From contig JADZEK010000049.1 in assembly GCA_020850595.1 (NCBI GenBank), forward strand, positions 1-64,000: a stretch of 64,000 bases of DNA, written 5' to 3'. The notes under the pieces are model-generated. The model saw nothing but the letters and a program-made list of their open reading frames with translations, had not been told where the DNA came from and ran no database searches. Origin of the DNA: Anaerolineales bacterium (GTDB taxonomy: Bacteria > Chloroflexota > Anaerolineae > Anaerolineales > UBA6663). The position numbers were made by a program, and so were the translations under genes. Shown here in pieces: positions 50,771-59,317 of the stretch. Each line of letters starts with the position of its first letter. The stretch's first letter is position 1.

Positions 50771-50801
50771 TGCCAGCGATGGTAGTGCGGACTCTGTCGC
50801 G

Positions 50802-52877
50802 CTAGTTTTCGGTCACAGTGAACTGATACGTCGCGCGCTCGGTCGTGAACGGCGTCACGCCGCTGACGACCAAGCTGGCGTCGTCGTTGCTCAAGTCCAG
50901 GTCTACGCTGGCGAAATTGGCCTCATCGAGCTGCACCCGCTCCACCGTCGTCTCGCCGTCCTCATGGATGATCTGGACAATAAACTCCTGCGGCAGCAGG
51001 TTGTCCATGCGCACAAAGCCCTGCCCGTCCCAGCCGCCCTCGTCCGCCTCGAAGTCCGTTGCGTAGCCCACGGCGTCCACGCGCACGTCGTCGAGCATGA
51101 ACCCGGCCCAGTTTACGGCCGCGTCGGTCACGTACTCGAAGCGCACCAACACCTGGTTGCCCACGTAGGGCGTCAGGTCCACTTCTTCTTCAATCCACTC
51201 GCCGTGGCTGTTCCCGCCGCCCGAGTAGCCGGTGTATCCCCAGCCCAGGTTGTTCCCGACTGGGTTCTTGTCAGTGCCGGAGGGCGTCTCCACCATCCGC
51301 CAGGTGGCCCCCTTGTCGGTTGAGACGACCACGTAGACGTAGTCCCAGTCCTCTTCCAACTCCCACCAGGCGTTGAACACCAGGCTGGCCGAGTCCACGC
51401 CCGTCAGGTCAAACGCGCGCGTCAGGCTGGTGTCGCTCTCGTCGTTGCGATGGCCCCAGAAGGCGTAGCGTCCACTGTTCGGCTCGGTGCCGACGACCTG
51501 CACCGACTGGCTGCCCTGGAAGGTCAGCGTCACCTGCCCGTCGCAGTCCAGTTCATAGTAGTCCACGCCGAACTGGTGCACCGCCTCGGTTTGATCCACC
51601 GGGCAGTTGTCGAAGCTGTCCGTCGGAAAGTCCACCTGCGGCGCGTCGTCGTAGTTGTGATAGACGTAGCGGCCGTCGCCGACCGAGTCGTCTTGCAGGT
51701 AGTTGGCGATCACCCAGTCGGCAAACACATCGTTCGACGTGATCGGCGCGCCCGACCCCGGGTCGGTGATGCCCTCGGCTTGCAGCACGGCGTCCACCGC
51801 CCGCATTCCGTTGTTCGGGTCCGCCACCAGCGCCTGGGTGCTCTCGTTGCCGAAGCGGTCGAGAAAGTACGCCATGAACAGGAAACCCGCGCCGTAATGC
51901 GCGTAAATGTCCGGGTCGGACGACGGATTCTCCGACCAACTGTTCAATTGCAGGTCGGGTTCGGACGTATACGCGTAGTCGAAGCCGTCGGCGCTGAAGC
52001 CGTTCAGGAACTCTGCCAGCACCGACGAGCCTTCGTTCATCCACGTTTCCTCGTTGCGGTCGTGGTACCAGTGGATCATGTGCTGGAACTCGTGCGCCAG
52101 CGTGCCCGGCAGGCTGTCATCCTCGGGGCCGGTCGTGTCGGCGTTGATATAGAACATCTCCTTCTCGTTGGAGAAGTCGTGCGCCAGGTGTGAATACTCG
52201 TCGGCCGAGGAGTAGTAGCCCGCAATCGAGAACCCCAGCCCGCGCGCATACAAGATAAACAGCCGCGGGTCGCCGTCCACACCCGGGTTCCACTCACTGC
52301 CGAAAAACTCGCGGTCGGTGGGGTAGGTCTCGTCCTGGAAACGATCCACCAACTCTTTGAAAGCGTCTTCGTCCACCGACACGCCGTCCTCCACAAACAG
52401 GTAGACATTGTCGGTCTTGTACAGCAGCGTGGCGTCCACCGTGAAGTTCTCGTCGGTGTCACTGTTGCTGACGTTGAAATTCAGCGTGGTGCCCAGCGGG
52501 TAGTCAGCCGGTGTCTCGCTGACCGTCTCCGGGATGTCGGGGATGCCGCGCAGTCGGATCGCCAACTCGCGCAGGTTGCTCTCCGGGATGATCTCATCCT
52601 CGAGCGCCGCCAGCGTGTCGCCCGTGTTACCCACCGGGGTCGGCACCGGCGTCAGGTTCAGGCTGGGCGTGTCCATCGGCTCGGGGGTGTCGAAACCCGG
52701 CGGCGTCGGGAAGTCCACGATACCCGTCGCCACCTGCGTGATGAGGGCCGCCGTGCTGTTGTACATCCAGTACGCGCCGCCCGCCACCAACGCGGCGCAC
52801 AGGCACAGGCAGGCCAGCACTGCTACGATGATGCCGATGACCAGCCCGGTTTGGTTATTGTTGTTGGAGGTGTTCAT
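50802..52877 (-). CDS. Membrane-anchored extracellular HEXXH metalloprotease (M6/M30-like)
   Basis: A 691-residue protein. A single membrane helix (about residues 11-38) follows an Asn-rich N-terminus, then a Pro/Thr-rich spacer. The catalytic domain has the zinc motif AHEFQHMIHW (HEFQH, 262-266) and the downstream NEGSSVLAEF with a probable third ligand Glu. The C-terminal 250 residues are beta-rich and acidic, with a WWELEEDWDYVYVVVSTDKG strand pair like the immune-inhibitor-A/MAM-type jelly-roll domain of M6 proteases. It is probably an extracellular protein-degrading enzyme held at the envelope. Confidence 0.8.
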   Translation of the reverse strand: MNTSNNNNQTGLVIGIIVAVLACLCLCAALVAGGAYWMYNSTAALITQVATGIVDFPTPPGFDTPEPMDTPSLNLTPVPTPVGNTGDTLAALEDEIIPESNLRELAIRLRGIPDIPETVSETPADYPLGTTLNFNVSNSDTDENFTVDATLLYKTDNVYLFVEDGVSVDEDAFKELVDRFQDETYPTDREFFGSEWNPGVDGDPRLFILYARGLGFSIAGYYSSADEYSHLAHDFSNEKEMFYINADTTGPEDDSLPGTLAHEFQHMIHWYHDRNEETWMNEGSSVLAEFLNGFSADGFDYAYTSEPDLQLNSWSENPSSDPDIYAHYGAGFLFMAYFLDRFGNESTQALVADPNNGMRAVDAVLQAEGITDPGSGAPITSNDVFADWVIANYLQDDSVGDGRYVYHNYDDAPQVDFPTDSFDNCPVDQTEAVHQFGVDYYELDCDGQVTLTFQGSQSVQVVGTEPNSGRYAFWGHRNDESDTSLTRAFDLTGVDSASLVFNAWWELEEDWDYVYVVVSTDKGATWRMVETPSGTDKNPVGNNLGWGYTGYSGGGNSHGEWIEEEVDLTPYVGNQVLVRFEYVTDAAVNWAGFMLDDVRVDAVGYATDFEADEGGWDGQGFVRMDNLLPQEFIVQIIHEDGETTVERVQLDEANFASVDLDLSNDDASLVVSGVTPFTTERATYQFTVTEN

Positions 52878-52909
52878 AGCTCCCCTCGCGCCTCGCCCCG
52901 CACCATACC

Positions 52910-54265
52910 CTACTTCGCCCAGTTCGCCTTCATCAGCGCGCCCATGGCCTCGCCCTGCAGCTTGTCCACGCGGTCGGCCAAGGCCGTCTGCCCCTGCTGC
53001 CGCAGCGTGTCGCCCACGTAGGTCATAGCGTCCAGCAGTTGCTGGGTCACTTCGCCCGAGCGGCTCTTCAGCGCCGCCACGGCCGCTTCGTCGGTCTCCA
53101 TTTGCAGCAGCTCATTCACCAAACGCAGTTCCGGCGGCGCGCTCGCCTGCATCACCGCCGCGATGGCATCGTTAATTTCGGTCAGGCGTTGGGCCACCTC
53201 TTGCCGCTTGGCCTTCTCGGCGGCTTCGATATTCACGTTCAGCACCGCCAGGAATGTGTCGTCAATGCGCGCCAGGTTCTCCTGGATGGCCTGCTGCAGG
53301 TCCGGCGCCTCCAGCAGCGTGCGCAGCAGCTCCGTGGCCTCCGCCATCTGGGCCTGCGTGGCCTTGTCGGCCTCCGCCGTCAGCGCCAACAGCGTCTCGC
53401 GCGTTTTTGTCAGGCGGGCCTTGTCGGCCTCGGCCGCGCGATCAATCCGCCGCGTCAGCGCCTCGAAGAAGGCGTAATCCATGCCCGGGCGGGCATAGGA
53501 TACCAACGCCGCCAGCCGGTCCTCGTCGGTCGTGCCGGTCGCCAGCTCCAGCAGTTTATCCGCCGTTAGTTGCTTGCCCAGGGCCTGCAGTTCGCGGCCG
53601 ACACTCTCCAGCGTCTGCTGGCGCGCGCGCACCTTCGCCCCAAAGCTCGAGTTGGTCAGCAGGGCGTTCTGTAGCGCCAGCATCTTTTGCGCCCCGGCCT
53701 GGTTGCCGCCCTGGGCCGTAGCCTCCGCCGAGGCGCTCAGCAGTTGAAAGAGCGTGGAGTCCACCAGGTTGTCGCTCTGCTTGATCATGTCGGGCCAGCC
53801 GGCCTCTGGCGCGGAGAGCAGGCTTTGCAGGAAAGTCACCTTGCTGCGCTGGGCGTCCAGCATTTCCTTGGTGATGCCCTCCCCCTCCAGCACCGACTCG
53901 AGCATGCCTTGCAGCGTGAAGGCCTGCTTAGGGCGCAGCAAGTAGCCCTTGCGCTTCTCTTGCGGCAAATTCTTGATCACATCATTCATCAGCCGGCCCA
54001 CCAGCTTCTCCTGCTCGTTGGCGGGCAGCCCCAACTCCATGGGCACGTAGGTCAGCAGCGTCTCCTTGTCGGGGTCGTGATACAGCAGCGGGGTGGGGTA
54101 CTGGCCCTGGTAACCGCAGTTGGGGCATTGAATCAGGTTGAAACGACCGCTCATGAACCGCTGCTTGGCCGATGGATCCGCGTACAGGTCGAACACCTGC
54201 TCCAAAGTGGCCGGCACCGGCTGGCGGCAGTTGGGGCACGAGACGGTTGTCTTGATGGGGGGCAT
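52910..54265 (-). CDS. CpXC-domain protein with coiled-coil region
   Basis: A 451-residue cytoplasmic protein. The first 130 residues are a CpXC domain: two CPNC pairs (Cys10/13 and 47/50) for zinc, then YPTPLLYHDPDKETLLTYVP. The rest is almost all helical, rich in Ala/Leu/Glu/Gln (AEADKARLTKTRETLLALTA), probably coiled coil. CpXC proteins are of unknown function but often occur near proteases and secreted proteins; here the secreted protease gene follows 32 bases downstream. Confidence 0.82.
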   Translation of the reverse strand: MPPIKTTVSCPNCRQPVPATLEQVFDLYADPSAKQRFMSGRFNLIQCPNCGYQGQYPTPLLYHDPDKETLLTYVPMELGLPANEQEKLVGRLMNDVIKNLPQEKRKGYLLRPKQAFTLQGMLESVLEGEGITKEMLDAQRSKVTFLQSLLSAPEAGWPDMIKQSDNLVDSTLFQLLSASAEATAQGGNQAGAQKMLALQNALLTNSSFGAKVRARQQTLESVGRELQALGKQLTADKLLELATGTTDEDRLAALVSYARPGMDYAFFEALTRRIDRAAEADKARLTKTRETLLALTAEADKATQAQMAEATELLRTLLEAPDLQQAIQENLARIDDTFLAVLNVNIEAAEKAKRQEVAQRLTEINDAIAAVMQASAPPELRLVNELLQMETDEAAVAALKSRSGEVTQQLLDAMTYVGDTLRQQGQTALADRVDKLQGEAMGALMKANWAK

Positions 54266-54348
54266 GCACAGCCTTTCTAGCAGAGTGACAGGATGCGTAA
54301 TGATACCTTAAGTCGGGCGGTGCCGGCGGGCGGGTGGGGTGGTTGGTA

Positions 54349-54724
54349 GGGCAATTGCATCTAAACTGCGCTTGGGACTGATCAGCTCCATTTTGCCTGT
54401 CATTCCAAAGGGCGCATGGCGCGGTGCGCCAGCCCCCCAGCCCCCCAGTGGCGAAACACTCGGCGGACCATGGCATTCCGAAGCCCCCCTCCGGTTGCCG
54501 GCCATCCTTCCGCATTGTGGGGGGTGAGGAATCTCAACCCAGGATCAGGCTGACCCTTTGATCGTACCGGGTTTAGTTTCTGAGCAACCCGGCCTCAGGT
54601 CTGTCTTCCTGGCGTAGCCTTGTGGCCGGTGACGCGCAGCGTCCCGAGTAAGGATAGCCGGCGGCCAATTTCCGAGCCACGTTCGGCACTCTCTCAGTGA
54701 ACCAAATTTAGATACAATTGCCCC
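54349..54724 (+). repeat. Miniature inverted-repeat element copy 2 (most complete)
   Basis: A 376-base non-coding element with inverted termini: GGGCAATTGCATCTAAA at the left and TTTAGATACAATTGCCCC at the right. Internal parts include a CCGGGTT/AACCCGG hairpin (54567-54592). It shows the uninterrupted sequence of the IS110 target site. It fills most of the gap between the CpXC gene and the histidine kinase. Confidence 0.85.
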
Positions 54725-54772
54725 GGGCTGGTTGGTCGCCATTGGCGCTCAGGCGAGCGCGCGGCGGGCGGG

Positions 54773-56329
54773 CTAGCGCGGCAGCGCAAACGCGAAGGTG
54801 GCGCCCTGGCCCGGCTCGGAAGTGACCCAGATTTTGCCGCCGTGCGCCTCCACCACCGCCTTGGCCAGGTACAGTCCCAGCCCCGTGCCCTTCACCCGCC
54901 GGGTCAGGTCCGAGTCGGCGCGGTAGAACCGCTCGAACACGTGCGGCAGGTCAGGCGTGGCGATGCCGGGGCCGTGATCGGTGACGCTGACGACCACCCG
55001 CTCCGCCTCCACCGTGCCGCGCACCAGCACCTCGCCGCCTCCGGGCGAATACTTGAGCGCGTTCGAGACCAAGTTCTGCACGACCTGGATCAGGCGCGCC
55101 TCGTCGCCGCTGACGATCGGGAAATTCGGCGGGAACTCGACCCGCAGCGTGTGGTCGTGAGTTTGTGTTTTGAACTTCTCAACCACGCGCGCCACGAGTT
55201 GATCGAGCGCCACCTCGCTCATGTCGAGGCGCATGGCGCCGGCTTGCAGGCGCGAAGCGTCAAGTAGGTTGTCAATCAGGCCGGCCAGCCGGTCGGCCTC
55301 CTCCTCGATGACCGCCAAGCTGTCGCGCACCACGTCGGCGTCCCACTTGGCGTCCTCGCGCGCCAGCGTCTCAGCGTAGCCTTTGATCAGTGACACCGGC
55401 GTGCGCAGTTCGTGGCTGATGACCGAGATGAACGTACTCTTCAGCGCCTCCGCCTCGCGGAACTTGGTGATGTCGCGCACGTTGGCAATCAGGTTGACCA
55501 GCTTGCCGTCGGCCTCCAGCAGCGGCGCGTAGGTTATCCCGGCCGGCAAATAGCCGCCGCCCTGGCGCAGCAGGTCGCCCTCCACATACAGCGGCGTCGG
55601 GTTGCTCGCCAGGGGCCAGCCGCCGGCTTCCGCCTCGGCCAGGTCTGGTCCCGCCTGGCGGCTGGCCCAGCGAATCACCTCGTCGTGGCTGCGGCCCAAA
55701 GCCTCGGCGGCGTTCCAGCCCGTCAGGCGCGCCAACGCCCGGTTAAAGCGCTGGATACGGTGCCCCGCGTTCATGATCAGGATGCCGTCGGCCGAGCTAT
55801 CCAGGATGGCATCCAGCCGGCGCTTTTCGGCCGAGGTCTGCTGGTACAACCGCGCATTGTGCACCGCGATGGCCGCCTGGTTGGCGAACGAGGCCAACAG
55901 CGTGCGGTCGTTGTTGGTGAAAGCCGTGGCGTAGCCGCGAAAGATGTAGATCAGCCCGACGATCTCGTTGCGGGCCACCATTGGCAGCGCCACGCCGTGC
56001 AGCAAACCCAGGCTGGCCGCTTCAGTCGTGGCCCGCAGCCGCCGGTTGATCTCCGGGAGCGCGAAGCGGCGCGCATCACCGTGCTCCGGGATGTCGGCGA
56101 GCATTGGCTTGAAACTGTCCAGAAAAGCCTCGGGGATGCCGTAGTGGGCGCGGATGCGCCAGCGGCCTTCTTCCTCCCGCAGCACCACCAGTCCGGCCTG
56201 CCCGGCCAGCAGTTCTGTCGCGCCGTGCAGGATGCGCGTCAGCACCGTCGCCAGATCGAGTTCCTCGGTCAGGGCGCGAGAGATTTCGAGCAGGTAGTCG
56301 CGCTGGCGGACGCGGAAATCGGGCAGCAT
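54773..56329 (-). CDS. Cytoplasmic sensor histidine kinase (GAF-PAS-HisKA-HATPase)
   Basis: A 518-residue kinase without membrane segments. A GAF domain spans about residues 15-160 (ATVLTRILHGATELL to NQAAIAVHNARLY), a PAS domain about 165-290 (LDAILDSSADGILIMNAGHR), HisKA carries the phospho-acceptor His306 (ISHELRTP), and HATPase_c has the N box (QNLVSNALKYSP), G1 (DHGPGIA), F box (FERFYRAD) and G2 (GTGLGLYLAKAV). No response regulator lies next to it. It precedes or follows no obvious target; its gene is upstream of none, being followed by the repeat element. Confidence 0.92.
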   Translation of the reverse strand: MLPDFRVRQRDYLLEISRALTEELDLATVLTRILHGATELLAGQAGLVVLREEEGRWRIRAHYGIPEAFLDSFKPMLADIPEHGDARRFALPEINRRLRATTEAASLGLLHGVALPMVARNEIVGLIYIFRGYATAFTNNDRTLLASFANQAAIAVHNARLYQQTSAEKRRLDAILDSSADGILIMNAGHRIQRFNRALARLTGWNAAEALGRSHDEVIRWASRQAGPDLAEAEAGGWPLASNPTPLYVEGDLLRQGGGYLPAGITYAPLLEADGKLVNLIANVRDITKFREAEALKSTFISVISHELRTPVSLIKGYAETLAREDAKWDADVVRDSLAVIEEEADRLAGLIDNLLDASRLQAGAMRLDMSEVALDQLVARVVEKFKTQTHDHTLRVEFPPNFPIVSGDEARLIQVVQNLVSNALKYSPGGGEVLVRGTVEAERVVVSVTDHGPGIATPDLPHVFERFYRADSDLTRRVKGTGLGLYLAKAVVEAHGGKIWVTSEPGQGATFAFALPR

Positions 56330-56334
56330 GGCGT

Positions 56335-57669
56335 TTAGCGCTTCAGAATGTCTTGCTCGGCCTCGGCCAGTGCTTCCTCAAAGATACCCAGCCCTTCGTC
56401 AATTTCGGCTGTGGTCACGGTCAGCGGCGGCGTCAGGCGCACCGTGTTGCGCCCGCAACCCAGCAGCAGCAGTCCCCGCTCGAAGGCGTGGTGAATCATG
56501 GCGTCGCGGATGGCCGTGCCGCGCGCCTTGGTCTGCCTGTCCAGCACGAACTCCACGCCGATCATCAGGCCTTTGCCGCGCACCTGGCCGATGCTGGGGT
56601 GCCGCCCGGCCAACTCCTCCAGCGCGTCAAGCGTGTATTCGCCCACCGCCGCGGCGTTGTCAATCAGCCCTGCCTCCAGCAGCCGGATCGTCTCCAGCGC
56701 CGCCGCGCATGAGAGCGGGTTGCCGCCGTAGGTGTTGCCGTGTGCGCCATAGGGCCAGTCCATAACGCTCTTGCGCGCGATCATGGCGCCCAACGGCATG
56801 CCCGAGGCGATACCCTTGGCGATGCACACAATATCTGGCTCGGTCTGCCAATGCTGAATGGCGAACATCTTGCCCGTGCGGCCCATGCCCGACTGCACCT
56901 CGTCCACGATCAGCAAGATGCCATGCTGGTCGCACAGTTGCCGCAGCCGCGGGAAGAACGAGTCGGGTGGAACCACGTAGCCGCCCTCGCCCTGAATTGG
57001 CTCAACCAGAATGGCGGCGACATCGTCCGGCGGGCACTCATAGGTAAAGATCACGTTCTCGATGTAATCCACGCAGGCGTCGCCATAGTCGCCCTTGGCC
57101 GGGTCAAAGGCCAGGCGCGGCCGGTAGCTGTTGGGGTAAGGCACATGTGTTACGCCAGACATCGTGGGGAAGAAGCCCTGGCGCTGCACGGCCTTCGATG
57201 ACGTGAACGCCAGCGCCCCCATCGTGCGGCCATGAAAGCCGCCGTGGAAGCCGATGAAGCGCGGGCGGCCCGTGTGGTAGCGCGCTAGCTTGATGGCCGC
57301 CTCGACTGCCTCCGCGCCGGAGTTTGACATGAAACACAGCGCATCTTCCTTGAAAGGCGCAATCTCGTCCAGCTTTTCACCCAACTGCACCCATTTCTCG
57401 TGATAGAAATCGGAGGATATATGAATAAACTTGGCGGCTTGTTCTTGAATGGCTTTGACGACCTCCGGATGGCTGTGGCCGGTTGAGCACACGGCGATCC
57501 CGGCCGCGAAATCCAGGTACCGGTTGCCGTCCACATCCCACACGTCACTGCCCCGCCCGTGATCCATGACAAACGGATAGTCACGAGGGTAGGAGGGCGA
57601 AATGGTCGCAGCGTCGCGCGCCAGCAGGGCGCGGGCTTTGGGGCCGGGGACATTGAGTTTTTGGGTCAT
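56335..57669 (-). CDS. Class III aminotransferase (4-aminobutyrate/acetylornithine type)
   Basis: A 444-residue PLP enzyme. The start at 57669 overlaps the M50 protease stop (ATGA) and gives a normal N-terminus; the longer frame runs into the upstream gene. Landmarks: DVDGNRYLDFAAGIAVCSTG, FMSNSGAEAVEAAIKLAR, FHGGFHGRTMGALAFTSSK, IVDEVQSGMGRTGKMF (Asp256 pairs with the pyridine N) and PLP-binding Lys285 in CIAKGIASGMPLGA. Length and the Arg/Gly pattern suit a GABA or similar omega-amino-acid aminotransferase. Confidence 0.9.
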   Translation of the reverse strand: MTQKLNVPGPKARALLARDAATISPSYPRDYPFVMDHGRGSDVWDVDGNRYLDFAAGIAVCSTGHSHPEVVKAIQEQAAKFIHISSDFYHEKWVQLGEKLDEIAPFKEDALCFMSNSGAEAVEAAIKLARYHTGRPRFIGFHGGFHGRTMGALAFTSSKAVQRQGFFPTMSGVTHVPYPNSYRPRLAFDPAKGDYGDACVDYIENVIFTYECPPDDVAAILVEPIQGEGGYVVPPDSFFPRLRQLCDQHGILLIVDEVQSGMGRTGKMFAIQHWQTEPDIVCIAKGIASGMPLGAMIARKSVMDWPYGAHGNTYGGNPLSCAAALETIRLLEAGLIDNAAAVGEYTLDALEELAGRHPSIGQVRGKGLMIGVEFVLDRQTKARGTAIRDAMIHHAFERGLLLLGCGRNTVRLTPPLTVTTAEIDEGLGIFEEALAEAEQDILKR

Positions 57670-58850
57670 AGGCGACTTCCTGCAGCGATAAGTTGTGATG
57701 GTTGGATGCGCAACATAGCCGATGGTTCCAAAAGGGTGGCGCGGATGTCGGCGGCAGTGAGCATGCCGTACAGATGCTCGCCGTCCAGCACGGGCAGCGC
57801 GGCCTGAGCGTCGTCGCCCAAATCCTGCTGGGCGCTCCACAGGTCGGCGTTGGCGTCGAGCCAGCCGTCGGGCGGCAGCATCCTCTCGGCCACTGTGACG
57901 GCCGGCGCCTTGGGCCGGGCCAGCGCCTCAGCCACCGCCTGCCGGGGCAGCAGCCCAACCATGCGCCCCTGGTCCACCACGGGCAGCAGCGGCAAGTGCG
58001 CCGCGGCCTGCAGCGCGGCGGCCAGGGCCGGCGTCAGCGCGTCGCCGGGGGCCAGGGTGAGCGTGGGCTGTGGCACGGCGGCGCGCACTGGTAAACTCAG
58101 CAAGACCTGCCGCTGGCGCTCGAACATATCCTCAGCGCTGGCGCCCAGGATGGCGGTAATGCCCATGAGCAGCACCGTGAGCATGGCCCCGCTGCCGAAG
58201 CGCCGCGCCAGCGCCGCGCCGACCAACAGGCCGCCCAGCCCCAGCGCCCAGCCCAACACGGCCACCGCGCGCGTCGCGCGCGAGCGCCGCACCACCAGCG
58301 CCAACAGGCTGCGCAGCACCCGTGCACCGTCGAAGGGGAACGCCGGCGCCAGGTTGAAGACAAACAGGCCCAGGTTGGTCAGCGCCAGCATTATCAGCCC
58401 GTAAGGGATGGCTGGGCCGCCACGCAGCAAGACCAGGCGAAGCTCGAACTCCGGGGCGCTGCGAATGGGGTTGGCGCTGAAATAAATGCCGGCCAGGGCG
58501 GCGCACACGAGGCCCAGCCCCAGGTTGACCACCGGCCCGGCCAGGGCAATGCGGAGTTCATCGCGCGGCCGCTCAGGCAGCTTACCCAGCAAAGCCAGCC
58601 CGCCAAACGGCAGCAGCCAGATGCGCCGCACCGGGAAGCCTAATGCCTGCGCCTGCACCGTGTGGGCCGCCTCGTGCACCAGGATGCTGCCAAACCCGGC
58701 CACCAGCAGGCCCGCGGCGGCCGCCAGTCCGCCCCACCCGTCGCGTGCCCACCCGCTGTAAGCGACCCAGGCCAGCAGCCCGCCCAGCAGCCAGTGGGCT
58801 TCTACCGGCGCCCCGTTGACGCGGCCCAGCCGCACTGACCAGCGCATCAC
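57666..58850 (-). CDS. M50-family (site-2-type) membrane protease with CBS domains
   Basis: A 394-residue membrane protease. The zinc motif LVHEAAHTV (His59, Glu60, His63) lies in an early membrane helix, and the third ligand Asp is in NLAPAFPFDGARVLRS. About six hydrophobic segments precede residue 255. The C-terminal 130 residues form two CBS modules (LTPALAAALQAAAHLPLLPV, then ADLWSAQQDLGDDAQAALPV) that usually sense adenylate nucleotides. This is the FtsH-independent S2P family type with unknown substrate. It is translationally coupled to the aminotransferase. Confidence 0.87.
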   Translation of the reverse strand: MMRWSVRLGRVNGAPVEAHWLLGGLLAWVAYSGWARDGWGGLAAAAGLLVAGFGSILVHEAAHTVQAQALGFPVRRIWLLPFGGLALLGKLPERPRDELRIALAGPVVNLGLGLVCAALAGIYFSANPIRSAPEFELRLVLLRGGPAIPYGLIMLALTNLGLFVFNLAPAFPFDGARVLRSLLALVVRRSRATRAVAVLGWALGLGGLLVGAALARRFGSGAMLTVLLMGITAILGASAEDMFERQRQVLLSLPVRAAVPQPTLTLAPGDALTPALAAALQAAAHLPLLPVVDQGRMVGLLPRQAVAEALARPKAPAVTVAERMLPPDGWLDANADLWSAQQDLGDDAQAALPVLDGEHLYGMLTAADIRATLLEPSAMLRIQPSQLIAAGSRL

Positions 58851-58935
58851 CGTTGTTCACCCTCGGAAATGCCGTGCATTTCTGCCAGTATATCACGGCG
58901 GCCCAGCCCAAGCCGCCGGGCGCGGGCCAATCACC

Positions 58936-59262
58936 GGGCAATGGCATCCAAATGGCGCTTGGGACCGATTAGCCCCATTTTGCCTGTCATTCCGAAGTAC
59001 CCATGGCGCCCTGCGCCGGCCCCCCATGGCCGAAACTAGCTTGCCCTAACCCATCCGCTGGAAGTGTAGGGTCGCTCAATCGAGCGGCCGCCGCCGGCTA
59101 TCATATGAGTTTAGTTTCTGAGCAACCCGGCCTCAGGTTGGTCATCCTGGCGTGGCCTTGTGGCCGGTGGCGCGCAGCGTCCCGGGTAATGATAGCGAGC
59201 GGCCAATTCCTGAGCCACTCTCGGCACTCTCTCAGTGAACGAAATTAGGATGCAATTGCCCC
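58936..59262 (+). repeat. Miniature inverted-repeat element copy 3 (internally shortened)
   Basis: A 327-base copy with left end GGGCAATGGCATCCAAA and right end TAGGATGCAATTGCCCC. The middle part found in copy 2 around the IS110 target is replaced by a different 70-base stretch. Orientation is as in the other copies. With its flanks it accounts for the gap between the M50 and SulP genes (58851-59317), in which no gene is seen. Confidence 0.8.
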
Positions 59263-59317
59263 GGGCCAATCCGCAGGCGCGATCCATTGCGCGGCGCAGG
59301 CGGGCCGCTAGCGGCCG

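Noticed and set aside
54340-54736. Target-site duplication around miniature-repeat copy 2 (TGGTTGGT at both sides)
   Set aside because: The direct repeats do not abut the termini at equal distances, and copies 1 and 3 do not give the same duplication length, so I could not fix a target-site rule.
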